Positions 16,178-25,367 of a stretch of 38,492 nt of DNA are shown here, one piece after another. Both the position numbers and the translations under genes were made by a program. Within the stretch, counting starts at the first letter, position 1, and every line of letters begins with the position of its first letter. Origin of the DNA: WHTX01 sp038255145 (lineage in GTDB: Bacteria > Actinomycetota > Acidimicrobiia > Acidimicrobiales > CAIXPF01); NCBI GenBank assembly GCA_038255145.1, contig JBBSLP010000062.1, positions 1 through 38,492 of the forward strand. The letters are read 5' to 3'. The notes under the pieces are model-generated. The model worked only from the letters and a program-made list of their open reading frames with translations. It made no database searches and was not told the origin of the DNA.

Positions 16178-17251
16178 ATGACCGATACCGCGCAGGTCGA
16201 CTTCGGCAAGGTGGAAGCGGTGGCCGGCCAGGTCGTAGGGCTGATGACCGGCGCCGCCGTGTGCGCGGGGATCGTGCTCGGAGACCAGCTCGGGCTCTAC
16301 CGGGCGCTGGCCTCGGGCGGGCCTGCGACCGCCGACGAGCTGGCCGCCCGCGCCGCTACCCACCCCCGCCTCACCCGGGAGTGGCTCGACGGGCAGGCCG
16401 CCGTGGCCCTGGTGGGCTACGACGCCGGCTCCGACCGGTACTCGCTGTCCGCCGAGGCCGCCATGGTCCTGGCCGACGAGGACTCCCCCGCCTTCCTGGC
16501 CGGGGGCGCCTCCATGTTCCAGGCCATCTTCGATGCCGTGCCCAAGGTCATGGACGCGTTCAAGGGTGACGGGGGGCTGTCCTGGGCCGACCACCACCCC
16601 AGCCTGTACACGGCCACCGCCCGCTTCTTCCGCCCCGGCTACCGGACCAACCTCATCGCCGAGTGGATCCCCGCCCTCGACGGCGTGGCCGACAAGTTGG
16701 CGGCCGGTGGCACCGTCGCTGACGTGGGCTGCGGGTTCGGGCACTCGTGCACCGTGCTGGCCGAAGCGTTCCCCAACGCCCAGATCTCGGGGTTCGACTT
16801 CCACGAACCGTCGATCCAGGTGGCCCGGACCAACGCCACCGAGCTCGGCCTGGGCGGTCGGGTGCAGTACGAGGCCGTGTCGTCAGACCGTTACGGCGGC
16901 AGCTACGACCTCATCTGCTTCTTCGACTGCCTCCACGACATGGGCGATCCCGTGGGCATCGCCCGCCACGCCCGTGAGCACCTCGCCCCCGGCGGCACCG
17001 TGCTGCTGGTCGAGCCCTTCGCGCTGGGCGACCGGGCCCACAACCTCACCGACAACCCGGGCGCCGCGCTCTACTACAACGCCTCCACCTTCCTGTGCAC
17101 GCCCAGCTCGCTGGCCCAGGACGTGGGGCGGGCCATGGGAGCCCAATCGGGCGAGACCGGCATGCGGGTGGTGTTCGACGAGGCCGGCTTCAGCCACTTC
17201 CGCGCCGCTCACACCTCGCCGTTCAACATCGTCTACGAAGCCCGGGCCTGA
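16178..17251 (+). CDS. Class I SAM-dependent methyltransferase with N-terminal winged-helix dimerisation domain
   Basis: A 357-residue protein. The N-terminal half (about 10-90) has GIVLGDQLGLYRALASGGPATADELAAR, the winged-helix-like domain of Rv2258c-type methyltransferases. The SAM domain follows: VADVGCGFGHSCTVLAEAFP (glycine motif, about 183-202), an acidic second-strand end in SGFDFHEPS, FDCLHDMGDPVGIARHAREHLAPGGTVLLVEP, and a final strand. It methylates an unknown small molecule. ATG 16178 has AGGGGG ten bases upstream. It stands alone between the LLM operon and a convergent decayed gene. Confidence 0.93.
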   Translation: MTDTAQVDFGKVEAVAGQVVGLMTGAAVCAGIVLGDQLGLYRALASGGPATADELAARAATHPRLTREWLDGQAAVALVGYDAGSDRYSLSAEAAMVLADEDSPAFLAGGASMFQAIFDAVPKVMDAFKGDGGLSWADHHPSLYTATARFFRPGYRTNLIAEWIPALDGVADKLAAGGTVADVGCGFGHSCTVLAEAFPNAQISGFDFHEPSIQVARTNATELGLGGRVQYEAVSSDRYGGSYDLICFFDCLHDMGDPVGIARHAREHLAPGGTVLLVEPFALGDRAHNLTDNPGAALYYNASTFLCTPSSLAQDVGRAMGAQSGETGMRVVFDEAGFSHFRAAHTSPFNIVYEARA

Positions 17252-17278
17252 TCCATCGGCACCGGCCAGGAGCCCCCG

Positions 17279-17884
17279 CTACCGCAGCGCCGCGGCCTCG
17301 AGGGCGGGGCGCGCAAGGTCGAGGGAGTAGGGGATGGACAGCGGGGTCGGGGGTGTTGAGGCCAACCACGGCGGCGTGGTCGAGGTGTCGGCGTCGTTGG
17401 TGAACAGCACGAGCAGGTCGGCATCGAGCAAGCCGATCTGCTCCAGGCTGATCTCGGCCCGGTCCGACACCCCATCGACGATGGCGAGGATGTCGGGGTC
17501 GATCTCCATGCCGAGCTGGGCGAAGAACACGCGGGAGCCGTCGTCGGGATCGGCGACCACGTAGATGGAATCACCGGGCACGTAGTTGGCCAGGGCGAAC
17601 GTCTTGCCCTTCAGCCCGGGCAGCTCCTCGGCCACATCGGCGCTGCGCTGCTCGGCCTCGTCGATCAGGGCCTCGGCCTCCTCCGGCTCGCCCAGCAGCT
17701 CGCCGGCCACCGTGACCATCTGCTGCCACGGAGCGACCTGGTCACCATCGCCGAGCAGGGAGATGGTGGGGCTGTCGGCCCGCCAGGGGAAGGTGCCGCC
17801 CGCCACGTAGCCGTCGAGGGCGTAGCCCACCAGGGGGGCGTCGATGGCCAGGAGCACGTCGGTCCACTGGGTGTCGAGGGACAC
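17279..17884 (-). pseudogene. Remnant of an ABC transporter substrate-binding protein (FecB/siderophore type)
   Basis: The readable frame has features of iron-siderophore periplasmic binding proteins: VVSLDTQWTDVLLAIDAPLVGY, WQQMVTVAGELLGEPEEAEALI, LANYVPGDSIYVV, FFAQLGMEIDP and a final TPLSIPYSLDLARPAL. The signal peptide and start of the first lobe are missing; reading upstream of 17884 gives no start or lipobox before the RidA stop at 17943. A segment of roughly 30 residues usually found between the LLVLFTND strand and the TPLSIPYSLD motif also appears deleted. It is therefore shorter than the usual 300 or so residues. No permease or ATPase genes are nearby. Confidence 0.7.
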
Positions 17885-17942
17885 GACCAGGCCGTCGAGA
17901 TCGTGCCCGCCACCGGAGGGACGCCCGGGCGGGGGTCGGCCC

Positions 17943-18350
17943 CTACGGCAGGACGGCGACAGCCTCGATCTCGACGAGCAGGTCGGGCTCGGCCAGGGTG
18001 GCCACGCCGATGAGGGTGATGGGCCGGATGGGCTTGACGCCCAGGCGAGCGGCGGCGCGCCCCGCGCCCTCCCCCAGGGCGGCCATCTTGTCCGGGGTCC
18101 AGTCCACGACGTACACGGTCAGCTTGGCGATGTCCTCGAAGGTGCCGCCGACGGCGGCGACGGCCGTGTGCACGTTGGCGAAGGCCTGCTCGACCTGGGC
18201 GGCCAGGTCGCCGGCACCCACCGGTTGGCCATCGGCATCACGGGCCACCTGCCCGGCCACGTAGACGGTGCGGGTCCCGGTGGCCACGGACACCTGGCGG
18301 TACATGTCGGGCTTGGGCAGGCCATCGGGGTTGAGCAGCAGGACGGGCAC
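17943..18350 (-). CDS. RidA/YjgF/YER057c-family enamine/imine deaminase
   Basis: A 135-residue single-domain RidA-family protein. Blocks include VYVAGQVARDADG, AFANVHTAVAAVGGTFEDIAKLTVYVVD and VEIEAVAVLP. Arg109 in PIRPITLIGV sits where active RidA members carry the catalytic arginine. Such trimers hydrolyse reactive enamines and imines made by PLP enzymes or act in specific catabolic pathways. GTG 18350 is preceded by AGGAG with a five-base spacer. It is divergent from a TetR-family gene across a shared palindromic operator, so it is probably that regulator's target. Confidence 0.95.
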   Translation of the reverse strand: MPVLLLNPDGLPKPDMYRQVSVATGTRTVYVAGQVARDADGQPVGAGDLAAQVEQAFANVHTAVAAVGGTFEDIAKLTVYVVDWTPDKMAALGEGAGRAAARLGVKPIRPITLIGVATLAEPDLLVEIEAVAVLP

Positions 18351-18399
18351 GGTGGCTCCTCTCCAGCGGCCCGGACCGTACCGGGCTGCGCTTCCATTT

Positions 18400-18419
18400 C
18401 ATAGCATTGCGATGCTATG
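18400..18419. promoter_or_regulatory. TetR operator: perfect 8-4-8 inverted repeat
   Basis: CATAGCAT-TGCG-ATGCTATG is an exact inverted repeat in the gap between ridA-like and tetR-like genes. Each arm ends in a TATG sequence that can serve as a -10 element in its own direction (TATGTT on +, TATGAA on -), so one bound dimer could block both promoters. It lies 8-28 bases upstream of the preferred TetR start. Confidence 0.65.
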
Positions 18420-18427
18420 TTTGGCAA

Positions 18428-19042
18428 GTGGCACGTCGAGCATCTCCCACCATCCGCCTGGCCCTGGTCGAGCGGGCCGCCGAGATGCTGGCCCAGCGGG
18501 AACCGGTGACCCTGCGGGCCCTCGTCGACGGCACGGGCGCCTCGACCATGGCCGTGTACACCCACTTCGGGGGCATGCCCGGGCTGTGGCGGGCCGTCCG
18601 CCAGGAGGGCTTCACCCGCCTGGCCCGCCACCTGGCCGAGGTCGAGCTCAGCGACGACCCCGTGCGTGACCTGGTGGCCCTGGGCTCGGCGTACACGGCC
18701 AGCGCCCTGGCCAGCCCGGCCCTGTACCGGACCATGTTCGACGCCGGCTTCGACCTCGAGGACCCCCAGGCCGCGGCGGCCAGCTTCGAGCTGCTGATCT
18801 CGGCCGCGGCCCGGGCCGTCGACGCCGGCCGCTTCTCCCCCGGCACCGACCCCGGGGTGGTGGCCACCCGGTACTGGGCATCGGGGCACGGCCTGACCAT
18901 GCTCGTCCTCACCGGGGTGCTGCCCGTCGACGTGCTCGACGCCCACGCCCCCGCCGTGGGCCTGGCCCTGTTCGTGGCCGCGGGGGACGACGAGCCCCGT
19001 TGTCGCCGTTCCGTGGAGGCCGGATGGCGCCCGGTCAGCTGA
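18428..19042 (+). CDS. TetR/AcrR-family transcriptional regulator
   Basis: A 204-residue regulator with an N-terminal TetR helix-turn-helix: ASPTIRLALVERAAEMLAQ, then VTLRALVDGTGASTMAVYTHFGGMPGLWRAV (about 26-56). The C-terminal ligand domain resembles the WHG-type domain of actinobacterial TetR proteins (YWASGHGLTMLVLTGVL). GTG 18428 is preferred; an upstream ATG at 18407 would place its codons inside the palindromic operator. With so short a distance from the -10-like TATGTT, the mRNA may be leaderless or nearly so. It probably represses itself and the divergent RidA gene. Confidence 0.92.
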   Translation: MARRASPTIRLALVERAAEMLAQREPVTLRALVDGTGASTMAVYTHFGGMPGLWRAVRQEGFTRLARHLAEVELSDDPVRDLVALGSAYTASALASPALYRTMFDAGFDLEDPQAAAASFELLISAAARAVDAGRFSPGTDPGVVATRYWASGHGLTMLVLTGVLPVDVLDAHAPAVGLALFVAAGDDEPRCRRSVEAGWRPVS

Positions 19043-19183
19043 TCCCCGACCTGGAGCCAGGTCCCTTGCCCGAAGGTGACCGGTCGGCGATGGTCGACCA
19101 TGATGCCGAGACCGCGTCATGGGAATCGTCGCCGGATCGCGTGGCACCGGCGCCCCCTGACACCACAGCGAAGGGGCTCCACC

Positions 19184-20896
19184 ATGTCGATCTCACCCCA
19201 CCCCCGAAGTCTCGGGCGCCGGCAACGGGGTCGTGCCCGTGGCCTCCACGCCGTGCTGGCCGGGGCCGGCCTGCTCGCTGCGGCCTGCGGTACCGGCGTC
19301 TACGACGCCTCGGCCACGGCCCCCGACAGCTCAGCGGCGACCACCACGTCGGTGATCGCGCCTCTCCCCGACAGCATCACCGCCATCATGGGCAAGCCCC
19401 GCTACGTCGATGCCACGTGGAGCCTGCTGGTCACCGACGTCGAGACGGGGGAGTCGTTCTACGAGCTCAACCCCGACGACATGTCCTTCACGGGGTCGAC
19501 CCGCAAGCTGTTCTCCGTGGGTTCCGCCCTCGACGCCCTCGGCGCCGACCATCGCCAGCGCACCCCGGTGCACCGCCTGGGCGAGGTCGACGACAACGGG
19601 GTGCTGCAGGGCGACCTGGTGCTGGTGGCCGGCGCCGACCTCGAGCTCGGCGGCCGGCGCATCGACGCCGACACGGTGGAGTACACGAACTTCGACCACG
19701 GCGACGCCAACTCGTTGGGCTCGGCCATCCTCACCCTCCAGGACCCGTTGTACGGCCTCGACTCGCTGGCCGAGCAGGTGGCGGCGTCGGGCATCACCGA
19801 GGTCAGCGGCGACGTGGTCATCGACGACCGCATGTTCGAGGCGTACCGGGTGCCCAACGGCAACCAGCTGATCACCCCCATGATGGTGAACGAGAACCTG
19901 GTCGACGTGACTGTCACCCCGACCGCACCGGGCGAACCCGCCACCACGGTCTACCGGCCCGAGACCGCGGCCCTGACCGTCGAGAGCGACGTGGTGACCG
20001 CGCCGGCGGGGACCGGGGACACGGGCGTCGAACTGTCCGACGGCTACAAGCCCGGCTGCCTGACCACCCCGGGGTGCACGGCCACGGTGTCCGGTGACAT
20101 CCCTGCGGGCTACGTGGCCCCGCTGACGGGCATCGGCTCGTTCGTGGGCACCTTCGTGGTGGAGAAGCCCAACGCCTTCGCCCGCACCGCCTTCATCGAG
20201 GCCCTCGGTCGTCACGGTGTCACCGTCACCGCCCCCGCCGTCGGCCCCAACGACGCCGAGGCCCCACCCACGAACCTGCCCGCCGTCTACCCCGAGGACA
20301 GCGAGGTGGCGGCCTACGAGTCCGCCCCCTTCGACCAGACGGCCCGGCTGGTGCTGAAGGTGAGCCTTAACCAGGGGGCCAACCTCAGCCTCAGCCTGCT
20401 CGGTCTGAGCGAGGGTGAGCGCACGGTGCAGGGGTCGTTGGCCGCGGAGCGCCAGGGGCTGATCGAGAAGTACGGCGTCGACGGTTCCCAGTTCGCGTTC
20501 CCCACCAACGGCAGCGGGTCCCCCGACAGCCAGGCCGCTCCCCGGGCCCTGGTGCAGATGCTGACCGCCATGAGCAGGACCGATGTGGCCCAGCCCTACC
20601 TCGATGCCCTGCCCGTGCTCGGCGTGGACGGCTCGTTGGCCACGGTCAGCGTCGACCTGCCGGGCAAGGGCCACGTGTTCGCCAAGCCGGGCACCACGGT
20701 GTCGGCCGGCCCCGACGGCGGGCTCGAGCTCAAGGCCCAGAACCTGGCCGGATACATCAAGACCAAGAGCGGCCGCACCGTGGCCTACGCCCTCATGGTC
20801 AACAACGCCGGCCCGGTCGTCGATGTCGCCACCGACGTGACCGGTGTCTTCGAGGACGAAGGCGCCATCTCCAGCATCATCTACGAGACGCTCTGA
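19184..20896 (+). CDS. D-alanyl-D-alanine carboxypeptidase/endopeptidase, PBP4 (S13) family, probable lipoprotein
   Basis: A 570-residue precursor with a basic, hydrophobic signal peptide ending in LLAAAC (Cys35), a slightly atypical lipobox, followed by a Ser/Thr-rich linker. The S13 peptidase motifs are SxxK in GSTRKLFS (Ser105, Lys108), SxN in VSLNQGANL (394-396) and KPGT at 501-504 in place of the usual KTG. Between the first two motifs lies the long insertion typical of the family. It would trim peptidoglycan stem peptides outside the membrane. ATG 19184 has an AAGGGG ribosome site. It stands alone; the 141-bp upstream gap contains a perfect palindrome ATGGTCGACCAT at 19090-19101 of unknown role. 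Confidence 0.92.
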   Translation: MSISPHPRSLGRRQRGRARGLHAVLAGAGLLAAACGTGVYDASATAPDSSAATTTSVIAPLPDSITAIMGKPRYVDATWSLLVTDVETGESFYELNPDDMSFTGSTRKLFSVGSALDALGADHRQRTPVHRLGEVDDNGVLQGDLVLVAGADLELGGRRIDADTVEYTNFDHGDANSLGSAILTLQDPLYGLDSLAEQVAASGITEVSGDVVIDDRMFEAYRVPNGNQLITPMMVNENLVDVTVTPTAPGEPATTVYRPETAALTVESDVVTAPAGTGDTGVELSDGYKPGCLTTPGCTATVSGDIPAGYVAPLTGIGSFVGTFVVEKPNAFARTAFIEALGRHGVTVTAPAVGPNDAEAPPTNLPAVYPEDSEVAAYESAPFDQTARLVLKVSLNQGANLSLSLLGLSEGERTVQGSLAAERQGLIEKYGVDGSQFAFPTNGSGSPDSQAAPRALVQMLTAMSRTDVAQPYLDALPVLGVDGSLATVSVDLPGKGHVFAKPGTTVSAGPDGGLELKAQNLAGYIKTKSGRTVAYALMVNNAGPVVDVATDVTGVFEDEGAISSIIYETL

Positions 20897-20916
20897 CGAA
20901 ATCGCACCTTCCGCCT

Positions 20917-21667
20917 GTGACCGGCGACCTAACGCTCGACAACGAGGTGCGCTCGACCTCACCGGGCGCCACGTGCCGGACCGGCGAGGAACCCGGCTGC
21001 GCCACGTCCATCACCGTGATGGTGCCCGCCCTCGCCATCATCAAGGCGGTCGACGTCGACGAGGTCGTCGCCGGGGGGGCCGTGCACTACGTGATCTCGG
21101 CGACGAACACCGGCCAGTCCGACGCCGCCATCACACTCACCGACGCACTCGCCGACGTGCTCGACGACGCCAGCTACAACGGCGACGCCATCGCCAGCAC
21201 CGGGAGCACCAGCTACAGCGCCGGCGTGCTCAGCTGGACCGGCACGCTGGCCCTGGCCTGGCCGTCATCGTGGGCTACTCGGTCACCACCGACCTCGTCG
21301 ACGGCGGCGACGGCAACCTCGGCAACCGGGTGGTGTCGTCCTCGGCCGGCAGCACCTGCCCGCCGGACAGCACCGTTCCGGCGTGCGCCACGTCCACCAG
21401 CGTGCTCGAGGCAAGCATCACGCTGAGCGGGGTGACCTCGTCGTTCACGCTCACGGGGCCGCCCAACACGACGGTCAGCTCGGAAGGTGCGGTCACGATG
21501 ACGGTGGCGACGAACAGCCCGGGCGGCTACCTCTCACGGTCCAGGCCGTGACCGGCCAACTGATCGGCACCGGTTCGGCGGGCGCGGTGGGGATCCCCAT
21601 CGGACGGCTCGGCGTCTGCGCTGGCGGTTCCCGCCTGGTCCGCCGCCACGAAGGTCCTGGACCGTGA
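20917..21667 (+). pseudogene. Decayed fragment of a DUF11-repeat surface protein
   Basis: Three successive frames together read as parts of DUF11 adhesin-like repeats. Frame 1 gives LTLDNEVRSTSPGATC, then LAIIKAVDVDEVVAGGAVHYVISATNTGQSDAAITLTD and VLSWTGTLA. It continues in another frame after about 21252 (LAVIVGYSVTTDLVDGGDGNLGNRVVSSSAGSTC), and again after about 21532 (LTVQAVTGQLIGTGSAG). The two NxVxSxxxGxxC segments are equivalent parts of consecutive repeats, so the fragment begins mid-repeat. No signal peptide or anchor is present. The first shift is explained by one missing C in a CCC run. It is probably the tail of a large exported protein stranded between PBP4 and the signalling genes. 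21668-21835 shows no gene. Confidence 0.65.
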
Positions 21668-21835
21668 TGGTGTGCGCAACTGGGGGCCGGCGTCGACGGT
21701 GGTGGCATCGGTGACCGTGACCACCGTGTGGCCCCCGCGGCGTCGAAAGGCGTCGAGGCGTCGAGGCCCTCGACCACGAACAACGCAGGTGGCGGCCGTC
21801 GCGTCAGCGCTGACGGCCGCCGCATCCTGATCACG

Positions 21836-24800
21836 TCAGCGAATAGACCCCCAGGGCCGACGGCCAGCGGTACCGGTCACGACCGCGGGGCAGGCCGAGC
21901 TGCGAGGTGGGACGACGCTGGCCAGCCAAGGGGGGGCCGGTTCGGCGAACGCAGGCCGGGCGAGCAGGTACCCCTGGAGGAACCCGCAGCCCATGCGGAC
22001 CAGCTGGTCGCGCTGGGCCTCGGTCTCCACACCCTCGGCGATCACCGCCAGGCCCAGCTCGTCGGCCAGGGCCAGGATCGCGCGCACGATGGCGGTGTCA
22101 CCCCCGTCCGGTGCCCCCAGACCGTCCACGAAGAGTCGGTCGATCTTGAGGGCATGGGCCGGGAAGCGGTGGAGCTGGGCCAGAGTGGCGAATCCGGTGC
22201 CGAAGTCGTCCAGGGCGATGCGGACGCCGAGACCGCAGAGGCGGGCCAGGGTATCCGTCGTCCTGTCCACGTCGATGGCCAACGCCGTCTCGGTGATCTC
22301 CAGCCACAACGCAGTTGCGGGCAGGCCGCTCGCGTCGAGGGCAGCGACGACCCGATCGACCAGTCCGGGATCAGCGAGCTCTCCGCCGGACACGTTGACG
22401 GTCAGCTCCAGGTCGGCCATGCCCTCGTGCCGCCACGCCGCGACCTGGGCGCACGACCGCCGGAGAACGTCCCCCGTCAGGGCGACGACCAGCTGGGAGG
22501 CCTCCGCCGCGGGGATGAACTCACCGGGCATGAGCAGACCCCGGGCCGGGTGGTCCCAACGCACGAGAGCCTCGACCTTGGCCACGTCGCCGCCCGACCC
22601 GAAGATGGGCTGGTAGGCGAGGAGGAGCTGCCCCTGTGCGATGGCGGTCTCGAGCTCGTCGACCAGGGTCGCGTCGGCCGCAGCCTCATCGAGGGCACCA
22701 ATGGCGGGGACGTTGACGGACACGATGCCGATGGGGGTCGCCCGGTGATCGTGGATGACCTGGGTGACGGCGTCGACGGCGAGGCGTCGGCCGTCCCGTG
22801 CCGACTGGTAGGCCCTGCCCGTCCAGCGCCCGCGGGCCTCGAGGTCGAGGCGGGCCTCGGCGCGCTCCCGGTCGGTGCCGGCCCAGGGGACGACGTCAGC
22901 CAGGCTGCTGCCCAGCACCTCGTCTGCGGACCAGCCGTAGAGCTGCGACGCGGGATCGTTCCAGGCCACGATGCGGTAGTCGAGGTCGGTGATGATCACG
23001 GCCTGGGTGACGGAGCCGGTGAGCTCGGCACCGATGCGGACGATCTCGTTCCAGCGGTCCTCCGCCGGCCTCAGGGTGAGCTGGTCGGCGATCGCACCCG
23101 CCCACGACGTCGGCGTCGACGTCACCTCGAGGCGGGTTGTTCGCCCGGTGTCGGTGGTGACCTCGACGAAGTGGGGGTGGGTCCACCCGCCGACGTCCAC
23201 CGCCGGCTCCCCGACGATCACCGCCGTTGTCAGGTCCCCCAACCCGAAGACGGCGAGGCGCCGACCGACGAGCTGGGCATCGCTGGCCGCGTCGAACATG
23301 GCCACCACCGGAGGTGAGACGGCGACCACTACACCATCGACGTGCACCACGATGGCGACGCCCGCACCGGCGACGTAGGCCCGGTAGCGGTCCTCCGCTC
23401 GGCGCTTCTCGACGGCGCCGGCCGGCTCGACGCTGACCAGGTCCTCGCGGCGGTCCTCTTTGGCCATGCCCGAGGTGTACGCGGTCCAACCGGCGCGGCC
23501 CCGGTCCTTGGTCGCGTAGAGGGCGATGTCGGCGGCCCCCATGAGGTCGAGGTCCTCTGCGACATCGGAGGCGGTAGCCACGCCCACGCTGGCGGTGACG
23601 GCCAGCACGAGATCGCCGAGGAGGAACGGCTCCTCGAACGAGGCGCACAGGCGTGCTGCGAGCTGGTTGGCCTCCGCCGCGCTCCGGACCCTGGCCAGGA
23701 CGACGAACTCGTCTCCGCCCTGCCGGGCAACCGTGTCCTGGGCCCGGGAAGCCGCGGCCAGCCGCCTGGCCACGTCGACGAGCAGGAGGTCACCCACACC
23801 GTGGCCGTAGGTGTCGTTGACCTCCTTGAAGTGGTCGAGGTCGATGAAGAGCGCGGCGAGCTGCTCCTCGCCACGGGCGGCGGCCGCCTGCGCCTGCGCC
23901 ATGCGGTCCTGCAGCAGGGCCCGGTTCGGCAGGCCCGTCAGCGCATCATGGGTGGCCCGATGGGCCAGATGGGCGACGGCCTCGACCCGGTCCGTGACAT
24001 CGCGGGTGTTGACGACGTAGCCGCCGACGGCGGGATCATCGAGCCTGTTCGTCATCATGGCCTCGACCCATCGCCACGACGAGTCGGCGTTGGCGTAGCG
24101 GAATTCGACCCGGGTCGTGCCCCCGGGGGTGGACGCCAGCAGCAGGCCGGCCTCCGCGACGGCCGGACGGTCCTCAGGGTGGACGAACTCGGCCATGGGC
24201 TGACCGAGACGCTCGGCGGGGTCGATGCCGAGCACGTTGCGGTAGGCCGGCGAGGCGTAGATCAACCTGCCGTCGGGGTCGGCGATGGAGATGAGGTCGC
24301 TGCTGTGCTCGACGAGCGCCGTGAAGCGGGCCTTTGACTCGGCGAGCGTGGCCGCGGCAGATCGTCGCTCGGTGATGTCGACGATCTGCGCGACGTAGTG
24401 GCTGGGCCGGGCCTTGACATCGCGGGCCACGGCCACCTGGACCTCGACCCACACCTGGCGGCCTTCGCTGTGCGTGTAGCACTTGACCATCTCGTAGCTG
24501 TCGATGGACCCCTCGAGGCACCGGTCGAGCTGCGCCACGTCGTGCGCCAGGTCATCCGAGGGGGACAGGGCCTGGAACGTGGCCCCCACCAGCACCTCGG
24601 CCGGGTACCCGACGATGGCGCACAGCGCCGGGTTGACCCGCAACAGCCGTCCGTCGATGGCGACGATGGCCACGCCGATGGGGGCCGCCTCAAAGGTCAG
24701 GCGGAAGTGCTCCTCGCTGAGGCGTCGCTCCTCGTCGATGGCGGACCGCTCGACATCCCGCCACCGCCAGGACACGAAGGCGATCAGGCTGGCGGCCAGG

Positions 24801-25324
24801 AGGAAGGCGCCGTGGATCGACGCCCACGTCCATGGGGACTGCTGGGCGCTCGCCCCCCAGATCGCCTGGGGTGCCACCACCCCCATGACGCTGTGCTCCA
24901 CGAGGACGAAGACCACGGCGGCGGCGTACGGCACCCAGTCGTCGTAGAGCGCCAGCACCCCGAGGAGGACGAAGTAGAGGAAGTGGGCCTCTGTCTTCCC
25001 GCCGGCCAGGTGGACCAACGCCGATGCCGCAGTCATCAGCCCCACGGCGCTGGCCACCGATCGCAGGCGCGGGCTGAGGCGGTGGAGCATGGCCGTGCCC
25101 GCGAGGAGCAGCACGGGCAGGACATCGACGGCGACGTGCGCCGGAGCGAACCTGCGGAACACCCCGAACAGGACCAGTAGCGGGACGTGTGCCAGCAGGA
25201 TGAGCACGATCCGGTGATGGCGTCGTTCCCACGCCACTCCGGTGGGACGCACGCCGATGGCCCAGTCGGCCAGGCTCTCACCAGGCCGATGCCTCAGCCG
25301 TGTACCCGCGTCCGCCTCGTCCAT
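21836..25324 (-). CDS. Membrane PAS/GGDEF/PAS/EAL cyclic-di-GMP signalling protein
   Basis: A 1162-residue protein. Residues about 35-190 form several membrane spans with an AGGKTEAHFLYFVLLGVLALYDDW motif shared with membrane sensor kinases. PAS domains follow at about 205-325 and 330-450. The diguanylate cyclase domain (about 455-615) has GGDEF intact at 536-540 and an RxxD inhibitory site (RAQD, 527-530). Two further PAS-like regions lie at about 645-750 and 760-875. The EAL phosphodiesterase domain (885-1140) keeps VEALVRW, NVSGGEL, EITE, DDFGTG, KIDRLF, AEGVE and QGY. Both c-di-GMP synthesis and breakdown are therefore possible, set by membrane and PAS inputs. It lies 96 bp downstream of a kinase gene on the same strand. 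Confidence 0.96.
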   Translation of the reverse strand: MDEADAGTRLRHRPGESLADWAIGVRPTGVAWERRHHRIVLILLAHVPLLVLFGVFRRFAPAHVAVDVLPVLLLAGTAMLHRLSPRLRSVASAVGLMTAASALVHLAGGKTEAHFLYFVLLGVLALYDDWVPYAAAVVFVLVEHSVMGVVAPQAIWGASAQQSPWTWASIHGAFLLAASLIAFVSWRWRDVERSAIDEERRLSEEHFRLTFEAAPIGVAIVAIDGRLLRVNPALCAIVGYPAEVLVGATFQALSPSDDLAHDVAQLDRCLEGSIDSYEMVKCYTHSEGRQVWVEVQVAVARDVKARPSHYVAQIVDITERRSAAATLAESKARFTALVEHSSDLISIADPDGRLIYASPAYRNVLGIDPAERLGQPMAEFVHPEDRPAVAEAGLLLASTPGGTTRVEFRYANADSSWRWVEAMMTNRLDDPAVGGYVVNTRDVTDRVEAVAHLAHRATHDALTGLPNRALLQDRMAQAQAAAARGEEQLAALFIDLDHFKEVNDTYGHGVGDLLLVDVARRLAAASRAQDTVARQGGDEFVVLARVRSAAEANQLAARLCASFEEPFLLGDLVLAVTASVGVATASDVAEDLDLMGAADIALYATKDRGRAGWTAYTSGMAKEDRREDLVSVEPAGAVEKRRAEDRYRAYVAGAGVAIVVHVDGVVVAVSPPVVAMFDAASDAQLVGRRLAVFGLGDLTTAVIVGEPAVDVGGWTHPHFVEVTTDTGRTTRLEVTSTPTSWAGAIADQLTLRPAEDRWNEIVRIGAELTGSVTQAVIITDLDYRIVAWNDPASQLYGWSADEVLGSSLADVVPWAGTDRERAEARLDLEARGRWTGRAYQSARDGRRLAVDAVTQVIHDHRATPIGIVSVNVPAIGALDEAAADATLVDELETAIAQGQLLLAYQPIFGSGGDVAKVEALVRWDHPARGLLMPGEFIPAAEASQLVVALTGDVLRRSCAQVAAWRHEGMADLELTVNVSGGELADPGLVDRVVAALDASGLPATALWLEITETALAIDVDRTTDTLARLCGLGVRIALDDFGTGFATLAQLHRFPAHALKIDRLFVDGLGAPDGGDTAIVRAILALADELGLAVIAEGVETEAQRDQLVRMGCGFLQGYLLARPAFAEPAPPWLASVVPPRSSACPAVVTGTAGRRPWGSIR

Positions 25325-25367
25325 GACCCATCAACGGCACCGACGGGTGGACGTGTAGAGCGCGTCC

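Noticed and set aside
21728..23317. Open + strand frame opposite the GGDEF/EAL gene
   Set aside because: The - strand EAL domain keeps all catalytic motifs; the + frame is a shadow.
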